The notes below the pieces were generated by a model. The model had not been told where the DNA came from. It was given only the letters and a program-made list of their open reading frames with translations, and made no database searches. Positions 1-5,737 of a stretch of DNA of 7,320 nt are shown here, one piece after another. The stretch is from an uncultured Ruaniaceae bacterium (GTDB lineage Bacteria > Actinomycetota > Actinomycetes > Actinomycetales > Beutenbergiaceae), in assembly GCA_947251855.1 (NCBI GenBank), contig CAMXUZ010000341.1, forward strand, positions 1-7,320. Direction: 5' to 3'. How positions within the stretch are numbered: position 1 is the first letter of the stretch; each line of letters opens with the position of its first letter. The translations under genes were made by a program, and so were the position numbers.

Positions 1-1
1 G

Positions 2-1378
2 ACCGGTTCGGTCGTGGGATTCGGCGCGCGGAAGTTGTACGAGGACGACCCCGGGCCGAAATACCTCAACACCCCCGAGACCCCGATCTATAAGAAAGCC
101 CAAGTGCTCTACGGGCTCGACCTTGCCAAACGGGACATGGCGAAGAAGAAGCGGGTCGTCGTCGTCGAAGGCTACACCGACGTCATGGCGATGCACATCG
201 CGGGGGAGGAGACCGCCGTCGCGACCTGCGGCACGGCCTTCGGTCCCGATCACATCCGCGTGGTCCGGCGGATCATCGGTGACGCCGCGACCGGCAACGC
301 CGGCGTGTTGCTCTCCAGCGGCCAGGCCGTGGGTGGGGAAATCATTTTTACCTTCGATGGGGATGAAGCGGGGCAGAAAGCCGCGCTGCGCGCCTTTGCC
401 GAGGACCAGCGGTTCGGGGCGCAGACCTTCGTCGCCGTCGAGCCCTCGGGGATGGACCCGTGCGACCTGCGGCTCGCGAAGGGCAACGAGGCGTTACTGG
501 AACTCGTGCAGGCGAAGAAGCCCCTGTTCGAATTCGCGATCGAATCGGTCATCAAGGACATCAACCTCGACCTCCTCGAGAGGCGGGTCGCGGGCCTTCG
601 TGCGGGCGCGCCCGTCGTCGCCCAAATTCGAGACAACGCCCTGCGCGGGGAGTACGCGCGGCGCCTGGCCGGGTGGCTCGGCATGGACGAACCTTCAGTG
701 CTGCGAGCGGTGAATTCCGCCGCCCGGAATCCCCAACGCACCCGGCCGCAGCAGGGGCCAGAAAGCCGCCAACGCGGCCCGGCAGGCGGGCCGTCGGCCG
801 GGGGCGCGCCGCAGAGGGGGAATGGCGAGGCAGTTCAATTCGTGCGCGGGCCCGACCCATCGATGATGAACGATCCCGTCGTGCGACTGGAACGCCAGGT
901 GCTCTCGGTGGTGCTGCAGCTGCCCGAGCACGCATTGGCGGCAGGCTTCGATGATCTGGGACCGGAGGCGTTCGCCGTCCCTGCCTACCGGGCTGTTTAC
1001 GATGTCATCCGCGCCGGCGGGGGAGTACACGCGTACGGTGAGCAGGTCGCGGAGCTGACCGCGCAGGGGGAAGGATCGACGGCGCATGCGAAGGCGTTGA
1101 ACGCCTGGGCAGAACAGATCTTAGAGAACGCAGGCCCGGTGGCACCGCTCATCACCGAACTTGCCGTCACCCCGCTGCCGCACGACCAGCCCGATTACGT
1201 GGGGGACTGGGCACGGGGCGTGGTGAACGCGCTCGCCCGGCTGGTTCTCACCCGCGAAATCGGGGAGCTCAAGGCGCGCCTGTCCCGCACAGATCCCGCC
1301 GACGAATCCTACAGCGCTATTTTCACCGAGCTCTTGGAAGTGGAAAAGCGTCACCGCGCCCTGATCCAGGTGCAGTAA
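2..1378 (+). CDS. dnaG: DNA primase DnaG, 5' end cut by window edge
   Basis: DnaG makes the RNA primers for lagging-strand replication and works with the replicative helicase DnaB. The frame is open to the left edge, so 458 C-terminal residues are visible. The zinc-binding domain and first part of the catalytic core, probably near 200 residues, lie outside. Visible residues 5-50 carry the conserved core segments GFGARKL, GPKYLNTPETPIYKK and QVLYGLDLAK. The TOPRIM domain follows with EGYTD (catalytic Glu56) and FDGDEAG (metal-binding Asp119 and Asp121), then MDPCDLRL. A Pro/Arg/Gly/Gln-rich, probably disordered linker spans about residues 240-288. The rest is the alpha-helical C-terminal region expected to bind DnaB. 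The gene ends in TAA. An apparent insertion of about 12 residues lies between the two TOPRIM motifs (positions 275-334). A GTG at position 14 is internal, not the true start. Identity is secure; the insertion is judged from remembered homologues. Confidence 0.97.
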   Translation, partial: TGSVVGFGARKLYEDDPGPKYLNTPETPIYKKAQVLYGLDLAKRDMAKKKRVVVVEGYTDVMAMHIAGEETAVATCGTAFGPDHIRVVRRIIGDAATGNAGVLLSSGQAVGGEIIFTFDGDEAGQKAALRAFAEDQRFGAQTFVAVEPSGMDPCDLRLAKGNEALLELVQAKKPLFEFAIESVIKDINLDLLERRVAGLRAGAPVVAQIRDNALRGEYARRLAGWLGMDEPSVLRAVNSAARNPQRTRPQQGPESRQRGPAGGPSAGGAPQRGNGEAVQFVRGPDPSMMNDPVVRLERQVLSVVLQLPEHALAAGFDDLGPEAFAVPAYRAVYDVIRAGGGVHAYGEQVAELTAQGEGSTAHAKALNAWAEQILENAGPVAPLITELAVTPLPHDQPDYVGDWARGVVNALARLVLTREIGELKARLSRTDPADESYSAIFTELLEVEKRHRALIQVQ

Positions 1379-1442
1379 TGCCTCCTACTTCGCGCGCCGA
1401 TATGCGCAACGCGGGGCGAATCGGTAAAGTAAACGCGGGAAC

Positions 1443-1519
1443 GCCCCAGTAGCTCAGCAGGTTAGAGCAGCGGACTCATAATCCGTCGGTCGTCGGTTCA
1501 AGTCCGGCCTGGGGCACCA
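1443..1519 (+). tRNA. tRNA with CAU anticodon (tRNA-Ile2 or elongator tRNA-Met)
   Basis: A complete 77-base cloverleaf can be folded by hand. The seven-pair acceptor stem is GCCCCAG with CTGGGGC. The D arm is GCTC/GAGC. The anticodon stem GCGGA/TCCGT closes the loop CTCATAA, with anticodon CAT at 1477-1479. The T arm is GTCGG/CCGGC around TTCAAGT. The discriminator is A and CCA is encoded. It is not the initiator tRNA, because the first acceptor pair is a normal G-C and the anticodon stem lacks the GGG/CCC run. C4-G69 and C5-G68 are features used in E. coli by TilS, the enzyme that changes C34 to lysidine, so tRNA-Ile2 reading AUA is somewhat favoured. Elongator tRNA-Met remains possible. It lies 64 bases after dnaG on the same strand. 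Confidence 0.95.
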
Positions 1520-1565
1520 GCTGCATCTGAACGCTTGCGATCTGCGATGCACACTTCGGCAAAGG

Positions 1566-1936
1566 TCAAGCGCTCAGCAGGAGTACCGCGCCGACGATCA
1601 TTACCGCTGCTGTCGCTCCGTGTATCCCCCATGCTGCCTTGGGATCGCCGCGCGACTAGCACGATCGCAGCGTCACCGATCGGGATGATTGCACACGCGA
1701 GCAGAATCCATCCGATCACCATTTGGCGATACCAGGAGTAGGAGCGTAATCGCTACAATGCCGGTCGTGAGGTCACGTACCCCTTTGAGCCGGAGCCATG
1801 GTGTCGCATCCGCAAGTGGTAACGCAGGCAGCCCGAAAGTCGTAGCGATCGCGCGCGGGCGGATAAGGAAAAGAACTCCAATAATAGCGATCATAATGCC
1901 GGCGAACCCAGCGATCGTAAGACCAATGGTGTTCAT
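1566..1936 (-). pseudogene. DUF4267-type small membrane protein, broken by two +1 frameshifts
   Basis: Three reading frames on the minus strand join into one plausible protein of about 122 residues. Segment one starts at ATG 1936 and runs to about 1730. It has a first membrane helix, the segment TFGLPAL, and the conserved-looking GVRDLTTGIVAITLLLL. Segment two continues one base out of frame, about 1728-1650, with a third helix and IIPIGDAAIVL. Segment three, shifted by one base again, runs from about 1646 to the TGA at 1566-1568 and contains WGIHGATAAVMIVG. This order and length match the DUF4267 family as I remember it, four-helix membrane proteins of unknown function. ATG 1936 is preferred over TTG 1939 because AAGGGA lies four to five bases upstream of it. 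Neither shift lies in a homopolymer run. Read literally, the first frame alone gives an 87-88 residue product ending at 1673. Decay or sequencing errors could explain this; programmed shifting seems unlikely. Confidence 0.75.
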
Positions 1937-2052
1937 CAAATCCCTTCATTGATTGAGTCGGCTACGGGTTTAACGTGGGAAAGCGAGGGCAGGGGGTGCT
2001 TCCCGGGTCGTTGTGCATGGAGCCGGCCCTCGCCGCAAGGGTGGGCCTGGGG

Positions 2053-2733
2053 CTAGGTCGCACTGCCAGTTGGAGGTTCTTCTGCGCTCCTACCTTCGCT
2101 GGCCAGTACGACGATACCGGCGACAGCCGTCCACAACGTGAGGGAGTCGAAGGAGATTCGTTCGGCGATGCCGAAGCCAAGGAGGGGAACAGGCATTCCT
2201 TGGAGCGCCGCGAGGAAAGAAACGAAGCCGCTGATCGAAATTACAACCGTGACAACCGCGAGTAGTCGGAAGTGCCCGGGACCCGCTGCCCTGGCCAATA
2301 GGAGCATGGCGAACCATTGCGCAAGGGCCTGGCTGAACGCAGCGCCGTCATGGAGATCAGGACTCAGGTTCCAAGGCGTGAAACCCACGACAATCACGCA
2401 GGCACCTGCAAGTGCCATCAGGATCGTTCCAGCGCGGCCCGATCGGCCTGTCCACCACCCATGTAGAAAGAACGCCCCGATAACCATTAGGATTCCGGAT
2501 GCGATGACCCCTGCATTGAAGACGAGATGCCAGGGAGAACAAACGTCACGGACAAGCGCATTTCCGTCGACGAACGGTCCGCAGTACGTGACTCCGAGAT
2601 CGCTGATGGCGTTCTCTGTAATGGAATATCCCCCCGGCCACCGCTGTGCGACGAGTACCTGCACGGGAAGTAGCAGAGCGGAAGCGATCCAGCATACGGC
2701 GCCGGCGCGCCAGCGATTGAACAACCTATGCAA
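2053..2733 (-). CDS. DUF998 family six-helix membrane protein
   Basis: This is a 226-residue integral membrane protein of unknown function. About six hydrophobic segments are visible, near residues 11-29, 71-92, 102-118, 133-149, 156-177 and 198-212. Between the first two are the hallmarks I associate with DUF998: NAISDLG (41-47), a Cys at 51, and CSPWH (65-69), followed by an Asn in the second helix. No catalytic function can be assigned. The start is TTG at 2733, immediately after the TAA stop of the upstream gene. GGGGAG about nine bases upstream of it could serve as ribosome binding site. A second TTG lies three codons further in, and no ATG is available nearby. The abutting stop and start suggest translational coupling with the preceding small membrane protein. 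Base composition is clearly lower in GC than in the flanking housekeeping genes. Confidence 0.85.
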   Translation of the reverse strand: MHRLFNRWRAGAVCWIASALLLPVQVLVAQRWPGGYSITENAISDLGVTYCGPFVDGNALVRDVCSPWHLVFNAGVIASGILMVIGAFFLHGWWTGRSGRAGTILMALAGACVIVVGFTPWNLSPDLHDGAAFSQALAQWFAMLLLARAAGPGHFRLLAVVTVVISISGFVSFLAALQGMPVPLLGFGIAERISFDSLTLWTAVAGIVVLASEGRSAEEPPTGSAT

Positions 2734-3042
2734 TTATCCGCGCTCCCCGGTGCGGAGGAAGCGCGAGGCGGGAGACGGGCGGCAATAGCTCCACGGCTTC
2801 CTGCCGATCGAGAGAGCATAAGTTGTCTGTGCCCACGATGTGCGCAGGCATGTGAATACAAGAACCGTGGTCGCGGCAAGTGCTAGGAATAGCGCTACTT
2901 CTACGAGGGGGGAGACAGATAATGCCGTTCCTTTATCGAGGATGTCGGGTGAATTCTGGATCAGGAGTGTGGTGGGCAAAGCGAGCGTGAGTCCGATCCG
3001 CTCACGGTGCGCTGCTCTCCACCAACGGAGCTGGTACATCAT
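2734..3042 (-). CDS. Small membrane protein of unknown function
   Basis: I do not recognise this 102-residue protein. It has a basic, tryptophan-containing N-terminus (QLRWWRAAHRER), a first hydrophobic stretch at about residues 16-28, a second and stronger one at about 44-64, and a positively charged tail ending in RFLRTGERG. It is probably a two-helix membrane protein. ATG 3042 is chosen because AGGA lies nine bases upstream. The same frame is open to a TTG at 3090, which would add 16 residues but has no visible ribosome binding site. A second ATG directly follows the first. The stop codon directly abuts the TTG start of the DUF998 gene, and this junction is the main argument that the frame is translated. 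GC is low for this genome. The C-terminal tail is poor in recognisable structure, so a decayed or spurious gene cannot be excluded. Confidence 0.55.
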   Translation of the reverse strand: MMYQLRWWRAAHRERIGLTLALPTTLLIQNSPDILDKGTALSVSPLVEVALFLALAATTVLVFTCLRTSWAQTTYALSIGRKPWSYCRPSPASRFLRTGERG

Positions 3043-3051
3043 GCTTGTACA

Positions 3052-3058
3052 TCCTGCC
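3052..3058 (-). promoter_or_regulatory. Ribosome binding site deciding the ATG 3042 start
   Basis: Read on the minus strand this is GGCAGGA. Its AGGA core ends nine bases before ATG 3042. No comparable purine tract precedes the alternative TTG at 3090, so the shorter protein is preferred. The spacing is at the long end of the usual range. Confidence 0.4.
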
Positions 3059-3269
3059 TGTATTCCGGCGACGATGTAGGGACCTAGCAAGAATCGGCCA
3101 AATCACGTAGCACGGGGAGTGGACCTTTGCCCCCTAGTTGCTGCTGGCCAGGAGGTTATTGACGCCCGTCGGGAGATGGAAAGTAGAGCCTGGCCTCCGG
3201 GTTCTACAGAACTTTTGCTGTCAGCTCCCTCCGCAATTCAGAGAGTGGTTCGAGACTGCCGGCTTGGCT

Positions 3270-3283
3270 CCCTCCGAAGAGGG
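3270..3283 (-). terminator. Candidate weak terminator: UUCG-loop hairpin after the metallophosphoesterase gene
   Basis: On the minus-strand transcript this reads CCCTC, loop TTCG, GAGGG: five perfect pairs closed by a UUCG tetraloop. It lies about 23 bases downstream of the metallophosphoesterase stop codon. No T-run follows, so termination is only a guess. The rest of the gap from 3043 to 3305 holds no gene, no convincing promoter and no repeat that I can see. The promoter for the downstream minus-strand genes must lie here if they have their own, but I cannot place it. Confidence 0.25.
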
Positions 3284-3305
3284 GACTACTGCCCTAAAGC
3301 AGGCA

Positions 3306-4139
3306 CTATTTCGATACCGGAATCTCCGCGTCGTCGATGTCAGACAGGTACGGGACCCCGCGCTTCCACTGGAACGTCACACTCGCAACGGAAGCGGACT
3401 CAGGGCTCTCACGTGCTGCGAGCAAAACGAAGTTCGAGGTCGCGCGCCGATGGACCTTGCGGTTGTAGTAGAACGACCCGTCGGTGAACATCCCGACCTG
3501 CACCCGGCGGCGAGCCGGATCCAATTTCGGTGCATGCATATGACCGTTCAACCACAGCGCCGGCGGCGCCCCCGCCGCATACGGTTCGTGCACCATGACG
3601 ATATCCGGGACTCCGCCCCGCGCTCGTGCCGCCTTGAGGAACGCCTCGCGTGCAGGCTTCTGCTTCTTGGCGTTCCCAACATTGTTATCGCCGAAGTAGC
3701 GCGGATCATCAAACCCGCCAACACTGATCGGCCCGAACGTCGGGAACTGGTAGCCGTTCCCCGTCTGCATCAGCGTGACATTAGGGATCTTAGCCAGGTG
3801 CCGCGCGACCGAGCTGTCCTTGGGCCTGTGCTTATCGTGGTTCCCGAGAATCACCAGCACGGGGATCGCCAGTCGCGCCAGCGAGGCCCGGAACCTTTTC
3901 AGCCGTAACTCGATCGGGAATCCGAAATTTACGAGGTCACCGAGAATAAGGACGGCCGACAGGTCCCGCCCAGCGGCCCGTTCCGTGTTGGTCACTGCGT
4001 GAACCAGATCCAGCCGGTTCGAGCCGTGCAAATCAGACAGCACGATGAACCGGGCCGGCGCCGGCTGCAAGTAGGCGGGAGCGCGCGCGGGGAGGAGCCG
4101 GGAATAGTCGCGGAGGAACTCAGCGTATCGATCACTCAT
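3306..4139 (-). CDS. Calcineurin-like metallophosphoesterase
   Basis: This is a cytoplasmic-looking dinuclear-metal phosphoesterase with every family motif in order. From ATG 4139 (277 residues) these are SDLHG (Asp36, His38), LGDLVN (Asp68), GNHD (99-102), MVHEP (His184) and NGHMH (His200, His202). These residues normally hold two metal ions and the attacking water. The substrate cannot be read from sequence; the family includes phosphodiesterases, nucleases and protein phosphatases. There is no signal peptide and no membrane helix. The frame is open upstream to ATG 4226, which would add 29 residues. I prefer ATG 4139 because the extra segment looks non-conserved and ATG 4226 lies inside a perfect inverted repeat, but neither start has a good ribosome binding site. 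The gene is divergent from the lipoprotein gene and high in GC, unlike the patch downstream of it. Confidence 0.9.
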   Translation of the reverse strand: MSDRYAEFLRDYSRLLPARAPAYLQPAPARFIVLSDLHGSNRLDLVHAVTNTERAAGRDLSAVLILGDLVNFGFPIELRLKRFRASLARLAIPVLVILGNHDKHRPKDSSVARHLAKIPNVTLMQTGNGYQFPTFGPISVGGFDDPRYFGDNNVGNAKKQKPAREAFLKAARARGGVPDIVMVHEPYAAGAPPALWLNGHMHAPKLDPARRRVQVGMFTDGSFYYNRKVHRRATSNFVLLAARESPESASVASVTFQWKRGVPYLSDIDDAEIPVSK

Positions 4140-4209
4140 CCAAGCACACCATCCGATCCCTCGACCCGTCACCCATCGTGGCTCATCATCCATGCCGTTG
4201 GCGAGGGGC

Positions 4210-4227
4210 GATGAGAAGGCTCTCATC
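4210..4227. repeat. Perfect 7-bp inverted repeat between divergent genes
   Basis: GATGAGA and TCTCATC are separated by the four bases AGGC. The repeat lies between the preferred metallophosphoesterase start (4139, minus) and the lipoprotein start (4335, plus), and it covers the alternative upstream ATG at 4226. It could be an operator for a dimeric regulator or an RNA hairpin in the metallophosphoesterase leader. Neither role is shown by the sequence. No convincing -35/-10 pair could be placed around it. Confidence 0.45.
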
Positions 4228-4320
4228 TTGACCCCATTTACTTGCCAAGGTGGGGGATTAGGGTGGAAGTGGAGCGCTCGATGTGCTCAGGTGGCGAATT
4301 TTCGCGGCCTACTCGAAAGC

Positions 4321-4327
4321 AGGAAGG
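4321..4327 (+). promoter_or_regulatory. Ribosome binding site deciding the lipoprotein start
   Basis: AGGAAGG ends seven bases before ATG 4335. This supports starting the lipoprotein at 4335, immediately before the basic signal peptide start MMRRSR, rather than at the upstream in-frame ATG at 4242. Confidence 0.75.
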
Positions 4328-4334
4328 CAAAAAG

Positions 4335-4856
4335 ATGATGCGTCGATCACGAGTTCTTGCAACGGCCACCACCCTGGCGGCAGGTCTCTTCCTTGCCGGT
4401 TGCGGGGGCGGCGACGCCGATGAGTCCAACGCTCCGGAGGACACTGCCGAACAAACGGAAGCGCCCGCGGAGGACGCCGAACCTACGGAAGACACCGAAT
4501 CTGCTCCCGAGGCCGATGCCCCTGAGGGCAACGAAGTGGAGACACCAGAACCCGGGGCGGAAACCGAAGGCCCCGACGATGGCTGCTTCATTCACCTCTT
4601 TGACGGGGAGGACTTCGACGACCAGGACGACAACTTCCAGCTCATCGACCCCGGCGAATACAAGAACCTCGCCGACCTGCCCGGCGCCGACCGAGACTGG
4701 ACCGATGAGGCTGACAGCCTTCGAGTAGGCTCCGCCGCGACCGTGACGATCTACTCCGAGGAGAACTTCGAAGGCACCTCCAAGGAACTCAAGCCGGACA
4801 CCGAGCTCGCCGAAGTTGAGGACGAGCCCAAGTCCCTCGAGATGGTTTGCGAATAA
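4335..4856 (+). CDS. Secreted lipoprotein with acidic linker and beta/gamma-crystallin-like domain
   Basis: The predicted product is a 173-residue cell-surface lipoprotein. Residues 1-23 form a lipoprotein signal peptide: basic MMRRSR, a hydrophobic core and lipobox LAGC with acylated Cys23. Residues 24-83 are a low-complexity linker of Glu, Asp, Ala, Thr and Pro; 23 of its 60 residues are acidic and none is basic. Residues 84-173 look like a two-motif beta/gamma-crystallin fold. The second repeat has the classic aromatic-x4-aromatic-x-Gly pattern as YSEENFEG (140-147). The first has a degenerate version, FDGEDFDD (89-96), plus PGEYKNLADL. Each half carries DExxSL (124-129 and 163-168) where calcium-binding members have NNxxSS-like loops. 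Cys84 and Cys172 flank the domain and could form a disulfide. Calcium binding or a structural cell-wall role is inference. The fold call rests on pattern only; the lipoprotein call is firm. The gene is monocistronic, ending just before a hairpin. Confidence 0.88.
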   Translation: MMRRSRVLATATTLAAGLFLAGCGGGDADESNAPEDTAEQTEAPAEDAEPTEDTESAPEADAPEGNEVETPEPGAETEGPDDGCFIHLFDGEDFDDQDDNFQLIDPGEYKNLADLPGADRDWTDEADSLRVGSAATVTIYSEENFEGTSKELKPDTELAEVEDEPKSLEMVCE

Positions 4857-4864
4857 CCCTCGCT

Positions 4865-4898
4865 ACGACGCCCTAATCGAGTTCGGTTAGGGCGTCGT
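4865..4898. terminator. Bidirectional terminator-like hairpin between convergent genes
   Basis: A perfect 12-bp inverted repeat, ACGACGCCCTAA with TTAGGGCGTCGT, encloses a 10-base loop at 4877-4886. It starts nine bases after the lipoprotein stop codon. On the other strand it contains the last codons and the TAG stop (4873-4875) of the aldo/keto reductase gene. Being symmetrical, it can form in transcripts from either side. There is no T-run on either strand, which is common for terminator hairpins in high-GC Actinomycetota. Confidence 0.8.
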
Positions 4899-5715
4899 CA
4901 TCCAACTCCAGGTCGGCGGCCGCGATATTCGCCTCGAGGTGGGCTACTGAGGACGTACCGGGAATCGGCAGCATCACCGGCGAGCGATGCAGCAACCACG
5001 CGAGTGCAACCTGTGAGTGCGTGACGCCCAGGCGCTGGGCGACGGCGTCGACCGGGCCGCCCTTCTCCGCGAGCCTGCCCGCATCCAGCGGCGCCCAGGG
5101 CAGGAAGGCGATCCCGTTCTCGGTGCAATATTCCAAAACGTCCTCGGATTTGCGATCAGAGACGTTGTAGCGGTTCTGCACGCTCGCGACGGTGAAGTGT
5201 TTCTCCGCCTCCTGGATCTCCGCCACGGAGACCTCCGAGAGCCCGAGCGCGCGCACCTTGCCTTCGGACTGCAACTGCGCCATCACACCGAACTGTTCGG
5301 CGAGCTCCACCTTCGGATCGATCCGGTGGAGTTGGAAGAGGTCGAGCGCATCGACGTTCAGACGGCGCAGGCTCAGCTCCGCTTGTTGGCGCAGGTATTC
5401 TGCGCGGCCCAGGGGTACCCACTTCCCCGGTCCTGGGCGTGCTTGCCCCGCCTTGGTCCCGATGCGAAGTCCGGCCGGATACGGGTGAAGTACGTCGGCA
5501 AGGATCCGCTCGCTGACTTCCGGGCCATAGGAGTCGGCGGTGTCGATGAAATTGACCCCGAGTTCTACCGCGCGGCGCACCACGGCGTGAGCAGCATCGA
5601 TATCGTCGGGTTCTCCCCACGCGCCGTCGCCGATGATCCGCATCGCGCCGAAGCCGATTCGCGTGACCTCACCGAGGTCTTTGATCGTGACGGTGCCTGC
5701 TTTTTCAATTCCCAT
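4873..5715 (-). CDS. Aldo/keto reductase, YdbC/PdxI-like
   Basis: This 280-residue cytoplasmic oxidoreductase should use NADPH to reduce a carbonyl compound. The catalytic tetrad is complete: Asp58 and Tyr63 in FIDTADSYG, Lys88 in IGTKAG, and His130 in FQLHRID. GLSEVS (158-163) and VQNRYNVSDR match family positions after the sixth strand. IPGTSSVAHLEANIAA near the C-terminus is the NADP-binding and helix region. That last stretch closely resembles E. coli YdbC (PdxI, pyridoxal reductase) as I remember it, but substrate cannot be concluded from this. The protein stops a few residues earlier than YdbC, and its TAG lies inside the hairpin with the convergent gene. ATG 5715 is preceded by GGGTGGGGG. 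It is the last gene of the operon, 22 bases after the DeoR-type regulator, so it is probably co-transcribed and may act on a product of the same sugar pathway. Confidence 0.93.
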   Translation of the reverse strand: MGIEKAGTVTIKDLGEVTRIGFGAMRIIGDGAWGEPDDIDAAHAVVRRAVELGVNFIDTADSYGPEVSERILADVLHPYPAGLRIGTKAGQARPGPGKWVPLGRAEYLRQQAELSLRRLNVDALDLFQLHRIDPKVELAEQFGVMAQLQSEGKVRALGLSEVSVAEIQEAEKHFTVASVQNRYNVSDRKSEDVLEYCTENGIAFLPWAPLDAGRLAEKGGPVDAVAQRLGVTHSQVALAWLLHRSPVMLPIPGTSSVAHLEANIAAADLELDDDALTELD

Positions 5716-5737
5716 GCCCCCACCCTACGCCGCGGCG

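Noticed and set aside
1425..1430. TAAAGT as a -10 element for the tRNA
   Set aside because: It fits TAnnnT, but there is no -35-like hexamer at proper distance, and the tRNA could be transcribed from upstream with dnaG.
1522..1551. TGCATC and GATGCA inverted repeat just after the tRNA as a terminator
   Set aside because: Only six pairs with an 18-base loop and no T-run; too weak to call.
1983..2033. GCGAGGGC and GCCCTCGC pair downstream of the DUF998 gene
   Set aside because: Eight pairs around a 35-base loop without a T-run; it may be chance in GC-rich sequence, and a gene on the same strand follows.
2044..2053. GGCCTGGGGC repeats ten bases from the tRNA 3' end (1506-1515), a possible attachment-site remnant
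   Set aside because: Ten GC-rich bases can recur by chance, the match lacks the CCA end and T loop usual in such sites, and no integrase is present.
2138..2788. Long plus-strand open frame opposite the DUF998 gene
   Set aside because: Its translation is rich in Arg, Pro and Thr without family motifs and mirrors a well-supported minus-strand membrane protein; it is an antisense shadow.
3138..3908. 256-residue plus-strand open frame opposite the metallophosphoesterase
   Set aside because: Arg-rich composition, no recognisable domain, and it covers a gene with all five phosphoesterase motifs on the other strand.
4228..4264. TTGACC (4228-4233) and TAGGGT (4259-4264) as a promoter for the lipoprotein
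   Set aside because: The spacer is 25 bases, too long for a sigma-70-type promoter, and no better pair was found.
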